Source: Bacteroidales bacterium (lineage in GTDB: Bacteria; Bacteroidota; Bacteroidia; Bacteroidales; Tenuifilaceae). From it: a DNA stretch of 64,000 nt. The stretch spans positions 434,001 to 498,000 of the forward strand of contig JABFRB010000002.1 of NCBI GenBank assembly GCA_013141385.1, written 5' to 3'. Made by a program: the position numbers and the translations under genes. The first letter of the stretch is position 1; each line of letters opens with the position of its first letter. The notes under the pieces were generated by a model, which saw only the letters and a list, made by a program, of their open reading frames with translations, was not told the DNA's origin and made no database searches. Positions 53,492-62,240 of the stretch are shown here, piece after piece.

Positions 53492-53532
53492 AACACAGAG
53501 GACACAGAGGATTTCACAGAGTTACACGGAGA
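53492..53532 (+). repeat. CACAGAGGA / CACGGAGA short-repeat segment abutting the sigma gene
   Basis: AACACAGAGGACACAGAGGA, then TTTCACAGAGTTACACGGAGA, ends directly at the start codon of the sigma factor gene, so the GGAGA is also in the ribosome-site position. It belongs to the same family as the left arm at 31980. Confidence 0.6.
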
Positions 53533-54120
53533 ATGCAAATTAAAACTAACATATCTGCTTTAAATGATGTTGAACTTATCGACCTTTATAAAGAAAAGGG
53601 AGATAAAGGGATTGTTGGTGAGTTATATAAAAGGTATACCCGTTTTGCATTTTCAATCTGCATGAAATATATTAAGGATGAGGAGGGTAGCAAAGATGCT
53701 GTGATGCAGGTTTTTGAAAAGTTATTTGTTGATTTAAAGAGGCATCAGGTAACAAACTTTAAATCGTGGTTACACTCGGTACTCAAAAATCATTGTTTGC
53801 ATATCATCAGGGATAACCAGTATAAATTGACCAAGGAGAAGGAAGCGATAAATTCTTATGAAAATCTTGTGGAAAATCAGTTCCATTTGTATCAAGATAA
53901 TGACGATGGTTTTGAGGAGAAGGTTGATAATTTGGAGATGGAACTATGCAACCTCTCGCATGAGCAAAGGGTTTGCGTTGAACTTTTCTACCTGAAAGAT
54001 AAGTGCTACCAAGAGGTTGCAGAAATAACAGGCTATACAATGAATCAGGTGAAAAGCCATATACAGAACGGGAAGCGAAACCTGAAAATCAGTTTGCAAC
54101 AAAATGAAGACAAAAGATAA
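53533..54120 (+). CDS. ECF-type RNA polymerase sigma factor
   Basis: The 195-residue protein has sigma region 2 (about 20-90: YKRYTRFAFSICMKYIKDEEGSKDAVMQVFEKLF in parts) and region 4 (about 130-185: LSHEQRVCVELFYLKDKCYQEVAEITGYTMNQVKSHIQNGKRNL in parts). There is no region 3. It directs RNA polymerase to a small regulon. The anti-sigma gene overlaps its end by 17 bp, so the two are translated in step. Confidence 0.93.
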   Translation: MQIKTNISALNDVELIDLYKEKGDKGIVGELYKRYTRFAFSICMKYIKDEEGSKDAVMQVFEKLFVDLKRHQVTNFKSWLHSVLKNHCLHIIRDNQYKLTKEKEAINSYENLVENQFHLYQDNDDGFEEKVDNLEMELCNLSHEQRVCVELFYLKDKCYQEVAEITGYTMNQVKSHIQNGKRNLKISLQQNEDKR

Positions 54121-55270
54121 TATATCGAATGGTAATGAGGCGTGTGTAGGCTCTGATATGCTTTTAAAGTATGTTAAGGGAGAACTTTCGGGGCAGGAGA
54201 GAAATATGGTAGAAAAGCACCTTTCAATATGCGAGATGTGTAGCGATGAGCTGGAGGGGCTGTTGTTATTAGATGATCATAATAAGGTGGATAGTATTGT
54301 CAACGAGCTTAATATTAGAGTTGATAAGTTAGTTGACGGGAAGAGTAAAGTAATTCCTGCATGGAGTTTTTATCTTAGGATTGCAGCCTCCATTACTTTA
54401 ATACTTGGAATATCAACAATAGTGTATTTTACTGCTATTAGGAAAGCCCCAACAACCATTATATCTGATAATGTGGTGAGTGAAAAACCGAAACCTGCTA
54501 CATCTCAAAATGCCGAAAAGATTGAAGCACCGAAGGAAATTGAGAAGATCAAGAGGATGGAGAAGCAGGAATTTACCCAAAGTGAAGCATCGAAAAGAAG
54601 TGAAAAAACTATTGAATTTGAAGGTAAACCGAAAGAGGCTGAATTTAAGTATGTTGCTCCAGTTGTGGTGGATAGTTTAAACGAGATTATTGCAGATGAA
54701 AAGGTAATGGATGATGTGAAATTGGCGACAACCGATTCATTATTACCAACTAGCGAATCAATTGTAACTGGTCAGGTAACAGCAGAAGCATATATACCTG
54801 CTAAATCAGAAAGTGTTGAAAGAAAAAAATTATCCTCGAATAAGGAGGTTTCAATGATGGATGCGGCATCGGGAGTGGCTGCATCTAGAGAATTTGGTGC
54901 GATGGAGACATATAATTTCAAGAAGGAATCGGCTATTAATCTGTACCTTAAAGGAAAATATCAAGATGCACTTCCTATTTTTAGTGGGTTGAATGATGAT
55001 TTTCCTGCCAGTGACACTATTCAATTTTACATGTTGATGAGTTACTATCATCTAAATCGAATAGAGAGGGCAATTTCTATATTCGAAAAATTAATAATTC
55101 AACGACAAAGTATTTTCTATAATGAAGCAAAATGGTATTATGCGTTGTCGCTAATTAAATATAATAGGAAAGAGAAGGCAATTGGCGTGCTTAATGAAAT
55201 ATTATCAGAGGAATCGTCCTTTAAAGATCTGGCAAAAGAGGAACTGAAAAAGTTAAATGGAAATAAATAA
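54104..55270 (+). CDS. Anti-sigma factor with zinc-finger domain, membrane helix and TPR-like tail
   Basis: The 388-residue protein has an N-terminal HxxxCxxC zinc anti-sigma domain (HLSICEMC at about 38-45), one membrane helix (about 88-110), a long Lys/Glu-rich periplasmic linker (about 115-265) and a C-terminal TPR-like region (about 278-385: NLYLKGKYQDALPIFSGL and following helices). The zinc domain should hold the co-encoded sigma factor and the TPR region may sense an envelope partner. Such domain joining is frequent in Bacteroidota. Signal unknown. Confidence 0.87.
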   Translation: MKTKDNISNGNEACVGSDMLLKYVKGELSGQERNMVEKHLSICEMCSDELEGLLLLDDHNKVDSIVNELNIRVDKLVDGKSKVIPAWSFYLRIAASITLILGISTIVYFTAIRKAPTTIISDNVVSEKPKPATSQNAEKIEAPKEIEKIKRMEKQEFTQSEASKRSEKTIEFEGKPKEAEFKYVAPVVVDSLNEIIADEKVMDDVKLATTDSLLPTSESIVTGQVTAEAYIPAKSESVERKKLSSNKEVSMMDAASGVAASREFGAMETYNFKKESAINLYLKGKYQDALPIFSGLNDDFPASDTIQFYMLMSYYHLNRIERAISIFEKLIIQRQSIFYNEAKWYYALSLIKYNRKEKAIGVLNEILSEESSFKDLAKEELKKLNGNK

Positions 55271-55320
55271 GACCTACACAATAGATTCCTTTTTGTATAT
55301 TTCACCATTCTTTATAAAAC

Positions 55321-56217
55321 ATGAAAAACCAAAAAATTGCCTATACTTTTGCAGGGTTTGTTATCCTTTTCTGGGGGACTTCAGCCACTGCATTTAAAAT
55401 AGGACTTCAGTATTTTAACTTTATTCAACTACTTTTTTGGGCATCGCTTTTTGCCACTATTATTTTATTTTTTGTATTAATCTTTCAGGGAAAATTCTTA
55501 CAAGTTTTTAAGATGGGTAAGACCCAGCTTAAGTGGTCAATCTTTCTTGGTTTCCTGAATCCTTTCCTATACTATTTTGTACTCTTTAAGGCATATGATC
55601 TACTTCCGGCACAGGTAGCCCAACCACTCAACTATATTTGGCCAATTATCCTTGTACTACTATCAATTCCAATTCTTGGACAGAAGTTGACGGCAAAGAA
55701 TATTATAGCATTGATTATAAGTTTTGTAGGTGTAGTCTTTATTTCATCGCAGGGGAATATCGATATCTTCTCTAAAAGTAATCCTCTAGGCGTTTTTCTT
55801 GCCCTATTTAGTTCAACTATATGGGCACTGTTTTGGCTTTATAATGTTCGCGATAAGAATAGGGATGAGGCTGTGAAGCTTTTCCTTAATTTTTTCTTTG
55901 CTTCAATATTCACACTATTTGTTGGAGTTTTTACAAAAGATTTTTGGATTATCTCCGCTAATGGATTATTTGCTTCAGCCTATATTGGTGCTTTTGAAAT
56001 GGGAATTACCTTTGTACTTTGGTTAAAGGCTTTGAACTATGCCGATAATACAGCACGGTTAAGTAACATTATATATTTAGTGCCATTTGTGGCTCTGCTA
56101 TTCATTAAACTAATACTTGGAGAAACTATTTACTGGACTACTATTGTTGGTCTAGTGCTTATTATTAGCGGGATTATATATCAGCAATTACGCTCTAAAG
56201 CGATTCAAAACATTTAA
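55321..56217 (+). CDS. EamA/DMT-family transporter
   Basis: The 298-residue membrane protein has ten helices in two EamA repeats (about 5-145 and 155-292), with a conserved FWGTSATAFKIGL start, the Pro in AQPLNYIWP (end of helix 4) and its counterpart NIIYLVPFVALLF. Members export or import small metabolites such as amino acids. The substrate cannot be read from sequence. It lies 51 bp after the anti-sigma gene and 10 bp before an S41 peptidase gene. Confidence 0.9.
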   Translation: MKNQKIAYTFAGFVILFWGTSATAFKIGLQYFNFIQLLFWASLFATIILFFVLIFQGKFLQVFKMGKTQLKWSIFLGFLNPFLYYFVLFKAYDLLPAQVAQPLNYIWPIILVLLSIPILGQKLTAKNIIALIISFVGVVFISSQGNIDIFSKSNPLGVFLALFSSTIWALFWLYNVRDKNRDEAVKLFLNFFFASIFTLFVGVFTKDFWIISANGLFASAYIGAFEMGITFVLWLKALNYADNTARLSNIIYLVPFVALLFIKLILGETIYWTTIVGLVLIISGIIYQQLRSKAIQNI

Positions 56218-56227
56218 AAATATAAAA

Positions 56228-57502
56228 ATGAATACAAGTATTTTAAAAAAGATTTTATCCATTATGTTTTTTGGAATTGCTATTTATGCACTCCAGAATT
56301 GTAAAAAAGAAGAAACTAATTGGGATAAACTGGCAAACAAAGAGTTGCTTAGCGTAATGAAAGATTACTACTATTGGTATGATAAGTTACCAACAGTAGA
56401 TCCTAATAGCTATAAAGATCCCAGTACGCTGATTGAGACATTACGAGTTAATCCTCCCGATAGGTGGAGTTATGTTACAACAAAGCAAGAACTTGAAGCT
56501 TACTACAATTCGGGAGCATATTATGGATTTGGGTTTGGTAGTTCTTTCGATCAGAATGGAAAATTATGGATTATTTATGTTTATAAAAGTTCCCCATTTA
56601 CTGAAAAAGGAATTAATAGAGGGTGGCAGATTAGTTCAATTGATGGGGTAACCCCAACGCCCGAAAACTATAATCAAATTATTGGGGAAAGTGCTGCGGG
56701 TGTTTCCAAAACCATAGTATTTATTTCACCTGATGGAAACAGTTTTACTTACACATTTACCAAATTTGAAGTAGCGGTTAATTCTGTGTTGTTTGATTCG
56801 GTATATACCATTAGTTCTAAAAAAATAGCCTATATGGTTCTTAACACCTTTATTACGCCAACCATTAGGGAAGTAAATACTTGTTTTGCGAAATTTAAGA
56901 GCGAAAATGTTGATGAACTAATTGTTGATTTAAGATACAATGGTGGTGGTTCTATCAGCGTTTCCGATACCGTTGCAAGTTTAATTGGAGGTAATGCTGC
57001 AAATGGAGGAGTTTATACAAACTATGTTTATAATGACAAACATTCAGACTCAAATAAATCAATCTTTTTCAGGTCACTTTCAAACACTCTTACGCTTAAC
57101 CGTGTAGTATTTATAACTGACAGGGGAACAGCCTCGGCAAGTGAGTTAGTAATTAATGGGTTGAAACCTTTTATGCCTGTGTGTTTAATTGGTTCGAAAA
57201 CTCATGGAAAACCAGTAGGTATGCGTTCTTTCACTTATAATGAGGTTGACTGGGCTTTTTTACCCGTTTGCTTTTCATTGAAAAACGCGAATAATGAAGG
57301 TGATTATTTTGATGGTTTAGCGGTAAATGTTGATGCAGCCGATGATGTTTCAAAACCATTTGGGGATTTCCGAGAGGCAAGTTTTGCTGCTGCGCTTACA
57401 TATCTGGGTGTTTCAACAGGAAAGGGTGAAATGATTAAAACATCATTGCGAGCAAAGAGGATGACTGGTAAAGGGCTGTACGAAGAGATAGGAGCGTGGT
57501 AA
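56228..57502 (+). CDS. S41-family (C-terminal processing) peptidase lipoprotein
   Basis: The 424-residue protein has a lipobox ALQNC (Cys25) and an S41 fold: an N-terminal helical cap (about 35-85), a PDZ-like domain (about 90-175) and the catalytic domain (about 185-390) with LRYNGGG (about 236-242), the nucleophile Ser in GTASASELV (about 298-306) and the Lys near SKTHGKPVG (about 323-331). It is likely anchored in the periplasmic or outer membrane and cleaves protein C termini. Ten bp after the transporter gene and 25 bp before ruvC. Confidence 0.9.
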   Translation: MNTSILKKILSIMFFGIAIYALQNCKKEETNWDKLANKELLSVMKDYYYWYDKLPTVDPNSYKDPSTLIETLRVNPPDRWSYVTTKQELEAYYNSGAYYGFGFGSSFDQNGKLWIIYVYKSSPFTEKGINRGWQISSIDGVTPTPENYNQIIGESAAGVSKTIVFISPDGNSFTYTFTKFEVAVNSVLFDSVYTISSKKIAYMVLNTFITPTIREVNTCFAKFKSENVDELIVDLRYNGGGSISVSDTVASLIGGNAANGGVYTNYVYNDKHSDSNKSIFFRSLSNTLTLNRVVFITDRGTASASELVINGLKPFMPVCLIGSKTHGKPVGMRSFTYNEVDWAFLPVCFSLKNANNEGDYFDGLAVNVDAADDVSKPFGDFREASFAAALTYLGVSTGKGEMIKTSLRAKRMTGKGLYEEIGAW

Positions 57503-57527
57503 TTAATTTTTTGTAGTTGTAAAGTGA

Positions 57528-58103
57528 ATGACTATTGTTAGCGAAAGAATAATTCTAGGTATTGATCCTGGCACAAATGTGCTTGGCTATGCAATTATTA
57601 AGTGCGAAGGAAAGAATAAAATTGAACTTATAGTTCTTGGGGTAATTGAGCTTAAAAAGTATAGCGATCACTACCTAAAACTTAAAGCTATTTACGAACG
57701 AATTCAACAGCTGGTTGATGAGTACCATCCCGATGAGGTTGCCATAGAGGCTCCATTCTTTGGTAAAAACGTGCAGAGTATGCTTAAACTTGGTAGAGCG
57801 CAAGGGGTTGCAATGGCAGCAGCGCTTTCGCGCTCAGTTCCAATATTTGAGTATGCGCCAAGAAAAATCAAACAGTCCATTACAGGGCAAGGTGCTGCCT
57901 CAAAAGAGCAGGTTGCTGCAATGCTATGCTCAATACTTAAAGTGAAGGACTTTCCTGGCGCAAAACTCGATGCTACTGATGCACTTGGAGCAGCCGTTTG
58001 TCACTTCTATCAAGGCTCGGCAGTATCAGGTGGAAAAGGAAAGGCTTCCAGCTGGGAGTCATTTGTTAAAAATAATCCGGATAGGGTGAAGGGGAATAGT
58101 TGA
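57528..58103 (+). CDS. ruvC: Crossover junction endodeoxyribonuclease RuvC
   Basis: The 191-residue protein has the RNase H fold with catalytic Asp in LGIDPGTN (about 10-17), Glu in [10 protein letters not shown] (about 71-80) and the C-terminal [13 protein letters not shown] pair (about 145-157). It resolves Holliday junctions with RuvAB. Slightly longer than E. coli RuvC (173) owing to a basic tail. Likely transcribed with the preceding S41 gene. Confidence 0.97.
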   Translation: MTIVSERIILGIDPGTNVLGYAIIKCEGKNKIELIVLGVIELKKYSDHYLKLKAIYERIQQLVDEYHPDEVAIEAPFFGKNVQSMLKLGRAQGVAMAAALSRSVPIFEYAPRKIKQSITGQGAASKEQVAAMLCSILKVKDFPGAKLDATDALGAAVCHFYQGSAVSGGKGKASSWESFVKNNPDRVKGNS

Positions 58104-58197
58104 TAACCGTATAAGGTTAAATGAAAAATCCCTTCCAGTTAAGAGGGGATGATTAAATCTGATGCATAGCATTTTATATCTTAGATCAATACCCCTA

Positions 58198-58593
58198 TTA
58201 AACAAATTCTTTCGAAATCTTTTCTGCAATCTCCTTTAGCCTTTCAGGGGTAAGTTTGAGTTTTGGTTTAAAGAAATTAATATCCGATTCATTAACTAGG
58301 GGTACAAGATGAATATGGGCGTGAGGAACTTCTAACCCAAGAACCGCTAAACCAATACGCTTGCAAGCGATTGTTTTCTCAATTGCTTTTGCAACCCTTT
58401 TAGAGAATAGGGTTAGGCCAGCAAGAGTTTCATCATCTACGTCAAATAAGTAGTCTACTTCTTGCTTAGGGATAACGAGGGTATGACCTTCTACCAAGGG
58501 GTTAATGTCGAGAAATGCGAAATACCTTTCATCCTCGGCAATCTTATAAGAGGGAATTTCGCCCTTAGCGATTCTTGAGAAGATGGTAGCCAT
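58198..58593 (-). CDS. HIT-family protein (histidine-triad nucleotide hydrolase)
   Basis: The 131-residue protein begins with SRIAKGEIPSYKIAEDE and carries the histidine triad PHAHIHLVP (about 96-104). It matches Hint-type nucleoside phosphoramidases or dinucleotide hydrolases. The gene starts 19 bp after greA and is a frequent neighbour of greA in Bacteroidota, as far as I know. Convergent with ruvC. Confidence 0.93.
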   Translation of the reverse strand: MATIFSRIAKGEIPSYKIAEDERYFAFLDINPLVEGHTLVIPKQEVDYLFDVDDETLAGLTLFSKRVAKAIEKTIACKRIGLAVLGLEVPHAHIHLVPLVNESDINFFKPKLKLTPERLKEIAEKISKEFV

Positions 58594-58612
58594 AGTTTAT
58601 ATTATTTATGGT

Positions 58613-59086
58613 TTAACGTGATATTTCAACGATTTGGAACTGAACTGTTCCCGAGGGTATTTGAACATCAACAATATCCCCAACTTTTTTGCCCATAAGG
58701 GCTTTGGCAATTGGAGTCCCAACCGAAAGTTTACCAATTTTTAGATTAGCTTCGGATTCGGCAACCAGAACATACTCCACCATTGCCTTGGTTTTCAGAT
58801 TTTTAAGTTTAATTTTATTGAGAATCTGAACCTTTGAAATATCAATACGCGATTCATCAATTATTCTTGAGTTGGCAACCGTATCCTCCAACTTTGATAT
58901 TTTAAGTTCAAGCATACCTTGGGCTTCTTTAGCGGCATCATACTCTGCATTTTCAGATAGATCGCCTTTGTCGCGTGCTTCCGCAATCATTTTCGAAATT
59001 GCGGGTCTCTCAACGCTTTTAAGATGATTAAGCTCCGCCTGAAGTTTATGTAAACCTTCTTCGGTTAAATAAACAACTTTTGACAT
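58613..59086 (-). CDS. greA: Transcription elongation factor GreA
   Basis: The 157-residue protein has the N-terminal coiled coil with MIAEARDKGDLSENAEYDAAKE (in parts, about 33-54; the DLSENAEY tip residues activate transcript cleavage) and a C-terminal FKBP-like domain. I start at MSKVVYLTEEG (59086), six codons inside the longest frame, because an AGGAGG ribosome site lies five bases before this ATG. The site is notable since Shine-Dalgarno sequences are rare here. Confidence 0.95.
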   Translation of the reverse strand: MSKVVYLTEEGLHKLQAELNHLKSVERPAISKMIAEARDKGDLSENAEYDAAKEAQGMLELKISKLEDTVANSRIIDESRIDISKVQILNKIKLKNLKTKAMVEYVLVAESEANLKIGKLSVGTPIAKALMGKKVGDIVDVQIPSGTVQFQIVEISR

Positions 59087-59120
59087 TTTAACCTCCTGAT
59101 TCATTATAAATAGGGTAAAT

Positions 59121-59151
59121 AAAAAAGAATTCCGACTCCTCGGAACTCTTC
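59121..59151 (-). terminator. Terminator of the basic lipoprotein gene
   Basis: TTCCGA (59130-59135) and TCGGAA (59140-59145), extended by AGA/TCT, form a hairpin; on the minus strand it is followed by TTCTTTTTTATTT. It separates the gene ending at 59214 from greA. Confidence 0.8.
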
Positions 59152-59213
59152 AATTATTGCAAATATATCGATTTTTTTTAATTTACATCAAATTCAAAAT
59201 TTGGTATTTTTCA

Positions 59214-59621
59214 TTATAGTTTTTTTTCTTTATTTATATTTTTTCTCCAGAACATTATTTTCCCCCAGAATGTCTTATGCCTCCTCAATTTCTTTGACTC
59301 TTCGAGTGATTTTTTCATTCTTTCTTGGATTTCGGGGCTTTGCTTTTTAATATGTTCTTGTCTTCCAATTTCTTGCGCCTTTAGAGCTTTGCGCTTATTT
59401 CTTTCTGATTTTCTATTTCTTTTTTTTTCGATTCTATTAAGGGTTCTCTTTTTTGTGTTCTCAGTTTTTTTTACATCATAAGGATGGAATTGCTTTGAAG
59501 GAGAGTACTGTTCTAATCTTTTACGGTGAAATAATGGAAAATTTTTTTTATGGCATCCTTCATTTGTGACCATAAAAGATGTAATGAGCAAAAACAATAA
59601 AACCTTTTTGTAAATTTGCAT
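59214..59621 (-). CDS. Small, highly basic putative lipoprotein
   Basis: The 135-residue protein has a lipoprotein signal (hydrophobic 6-18, then TNEGC with Cys23; the Glu in the lipobox is unusual). Residues 24-135 are dominated by Lys, Arg and Glu (NRIEKKRNRKSERNKRKA and more) and probably form long helices. No family is recognised; similar basic lipoproteins occur in Bacteroidota. It could bind nucleic acid, lipopolysaccharide or peptidoglycan. It is divergent from the Rieske-like gene (25 bp apart). Confidence 0.65.
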   Translation of the reverse strand: MQIYKKVLLFLLITSFMVTNEGCHKKNFPLFHRKRLEQYSPSKQFHPYDVKKTENTKKRTLNRIEKKRNRKSERNKRKALKAQEIGRQEHIKKQSPEIQERMKKSLEESKKLRRHKTFWGKIMFWRKNINKEKKL

Positions 59622-59646
59622 TTCTAAATAGTTAAAACAATCAACC

Positions 59647-60081
59647 TTGAAGACAAAAATAAAACTTCTTTTTCAGCTATTTATTTTATCAGGGCTAATG
59701 TTCGGATGTATTAATGATCAGCAACAGATTGTACCCAACGTTAATGTTGATGTTTATATTAACCTAGATTTACCACAGTTTAGTTTTCTTGGTTCAATAA
59801 ATAATGCAATAATTTATCCGAATGCAGGGTACAATCGTAATGGAGTTATCATTTATCGTAATTCAACTGATGAATTTTCAGCTTACGATGCCACTTGCCC
59901 TCAGCATATTGAAACAAAAACTGCAGTTAAACTTGATGATAACGGAGCTGGAGGTCAGGCAACCTGTCCTCACTGTAAAACAATTTACTATTTTTACGAT
60001 TATGGTCGAGCATCTAAAGGTTATCCGTTAAAAAGATATAACGTTAACAAATCGGGAAATACAGTATATGTCTATAATTAA
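59647..60081 (+). CDS. Rieske-like lipoprotein with altered metal ligands
   Basis: The 144-residue protein has a lipobox MFGC (Cys21) and a Rieske-type fold in its second half. The usual C-x-H and C-x2-H ligand boxes read ATCPQH (about 83-88) and ATCPHCKTIYYF (about 105-116); the last ligand His is replaced and the spacing is changed, so a normal 2Fe-2S site is doubtful. The closing segment KGYPLKRYNV is family-typical. The start codon is the TTG at 59647, since an in-frame stop (59629-59631) precedes it and the signal peptide begins there. Function unknown. Confidence 0.72.
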   Translation: MKTKIKLLFQLFILSGLMFGCINDQQQIVPNVNVDVYINLDLPQFSFLGSINNAIIYPNAGYNRNGVIIYRNSTDEFSAYDATCPQHIETKTAVKLDDNGAGGQATCPHCKTIYYFYDYGRASKGYPLKRYNVNKSGNTVYVYN

Positions 60082-60094
60082 ATTGGACAATCTG

Positions 60095-62059
60095 TTACTT
60101 TTCAACAGTTAGCTTATCACCAATCATCCTATTATTGTATTGCTGGATTATGGCTTTAAGTTTAGCCTCCATCTTTGTTTCAATATCAGGGAATTGCCCA
60201 ATTTTATTATCTACCAATAGAGGGTCGCTTTTAAAGCTGAATAGCCCTATCTCATTAGTTCCATTATGTAGATAAAGATAATCGCCCATAAGCAATTGAT
60301 AAGTTGATGAGGTGTATGTGATTACAAATGGCTCGTTGTTTGACTCAAAGATATTCCGACCAAATGCAACGTAGGGTTTATCGTAGTTAAGGTAACCCAA
60401 TATAGAGGGCATAATATCTATTTGCTCAACAAGATCATTTGAGCTACCCTTTAAACTGCCATCGGGTTTGTACATGATGAACGGCCCAGTAAAAACACCT
60501 AGGTTTGTTTTGAACTCAGGATAATAGGCTTGATTAGCATGATCATTTGTAATAACAAAAAGAGTACTATCGTACCAAGGCATTTTGGAAGCCGTTTCAA
60601 AGAATCTTTTTAAAGAGTAATCGGTGTAGCCTATACATTGATGTATTGGTAATGTACCCTTTTTAAATTTGCCATCATACCTCTCTGGAACCTTAAATGG
60701 GTGATGTGATGATACCGAAAATATGGCGACACAGAATGGTTGTTTAAATTCGTTTAGTTTGCTTGCAAAGTATTGGAAAAACTCTTCGTCCCAAACACCC
60801 CACATTCCATCAAAATCATTGCTATTTGGGTATTCACTCATGCCATAATATTCCTTAAAACCGGCAACATTAGCAAAGGCCTGAAAACCCATTGAGCCAT
60901 TGGGGGCTCCATGGAAAAATGCTGTTCGGTAGCCTTCTTTTCGAAGAACAGATGCAATGCTGTTGATTTTATTACCAGAGTATCCTGTTAGAAAATACGG
61001 TTCAACCATCATAGGGATACTTGCTAGCACGGACGGCATAGCATCAATCGATTTTCGACCATTACAGAATGAGTATTTGTACATCAAACTATGCTGAATT
61101 AATGAATCGAGGAAAGGGGTGTACCCTTCGTATGTTCCATTTTCAAGTTCGGGATTGTAACTTTTAAGATATTCGCGACCAAAACTTTCTAGTATGAAAA
61201 TTACTACATTCTGTTTTTTAAACTTCGATTCTGTTGATGGGGTATGAACGAGGGTGTAGATTTTATCTAATTCCTCGTCACTTTTGTAATATGTTGCTTT
61301 TATTAGTGCTTTCTTTTGAAGGGTTCGATATATTGCAAATGGGGTATTTAGTACAATTGTTGCTTCTAGGGGTTCATTAATATACTGACCAGCATTACTC
61401 AATGTAATGGGACGAGTGCTATGCCTAAATCCGCCTCGGATACCGCCAATCATAAGAGTTGCCAATAGGAGTAATAATATTGTTCCATTGATAAAGTACA
61501 CTAGATGACCTTTCCAACTTTTAACCACTATAGTTTTTTTGATTTTACCATAGGCAAGAACAAGGATAGCAATCATAGCAATCCATATAATAACAACATA
61601 CCAGTAGTCGACAATAAATTTAGGAATTAACGAGCCAAAATTGGTTTCATGTTTGAATTCACTGAATATCGTTGCAGTTGTTCTTCGAAGCGTAAATTGA
61701 AAATAAACAAAATCGCAGCAGTTCGCCAAAAGTGCTATGCCATTGGTAATGTAAAACAAATATTTTAAAAATGTCTGGTAGATGTTATTGTATCTGAAAG
61801 TAAAGGGAAGCAGGTATAGGACGAAATAAAGCATGTTAGTGTATAGAATTGCTGTTGTATCAAAGGCAAGCCCACCCTTCATTATCTTCATCATGCCTAC
61901 AAATGTCATATTTGGGAAGTAGCTTGAATTGATAAGGTAAAATACAATTCGGCAAACCGAAAAAAGGAGCATTACAAGTATGAAACGCCAAATTAAAGTA
62001 AGATAAAGGTTGTTTTTAACCCTTATATCAAGGAAATACTGTTTCCAGGTTTGTAGCAT
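60095..62059 (-). CDS. LTA-synthase-like sulfatase-family membrane enzyme
   Basis: The 654-residue protein has about five N-terminal helices (about 18-230) and an extracytoplasmic alkaline-phosphatase-fold domain (about 285-640): NVVIFILESFGRE (metal site Glu, about 286-298), NGRKSIDAMPS (about 336-346; Ser or Thr nucleophile place), FVITNDHANQA (about 504-514, metal site). Relatives transfer phosphoglycerol or phosphoethanolamine to lipids or glycans. In a Gram-negative without teichoic acids the target is probably lipid A, a glycan or a lipid. It lies in the same direction as YihY (182 bp gap). Confidence 0.88.
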   Translation of the reverse strand: MLQTWKQYFLDIRVKNNLYLTLIWRFILVMLLFSVCRIVFYLINSSYFPNMTFVGMMKIMKGGLAFDTTAILYTNMLYFVLYLLPFTFRYNNIYQTFLKYLFYITNGIALLANCCDFVYFQFTLRRTTATIFSEFKHETNFGSLIPKFIVDYWYVVIIWIAMIAILVLAYGKIKKTIVVKSWKGHLVYFINGTILLLLLATLMIGGIRGGFRHSTRPITLSNAGQYINEPLEATIVLNTPFAIYRTLQKKALIKATYYKSDEELDKIYTLVHTPSTESKFKKQNVVIFILESFGREYLKSYNPELENGTYEGYTPFLDSLIQHSLMYKYSFCNGRKSIDAMPSVLASIPMMVEPYFLTGYSGNKINSIASVLRKEGYRTAFFHGAPNGSMGFQAFANVAGFKEYYGMSEYPNSNDFDGMWGVWDEEFFQYFASKLNEFKQPFCVAIFSVSSHHPFKVPERYDGKFKKGTLPIHQCIGYTDYSLKRFFETASKMPWYDSTLFVITNDHANQAYYPEFKTNLGVFTGPFIMYKPDGSLKGSSNDLVEQIDIMPSILGYLNYDKPYVAFGRNIFESNNEPFVITYTSSTYQLLMGDYLYLHNGTNEIGLFSFKSDPLLVDNKIGQFPDIETKMEAKLKAIIQQYNNRMIGDKLTVEK

Positions 62060-62240
62060 AGCGATATGAATTTGAAAGGGTAAAATTATCTAAAAAAGTG
62101 AACGAAAATAAATATCGATTTTATTATAGTGCCTGTATAATTATTTACACGGCAATAAATATGTTCAAGTGGATTAATGTGGTATTAATCAGGCGTTTAA
62201 TTGCGATATGACTATTTTTTTATTATAGGTGTGATATCTG

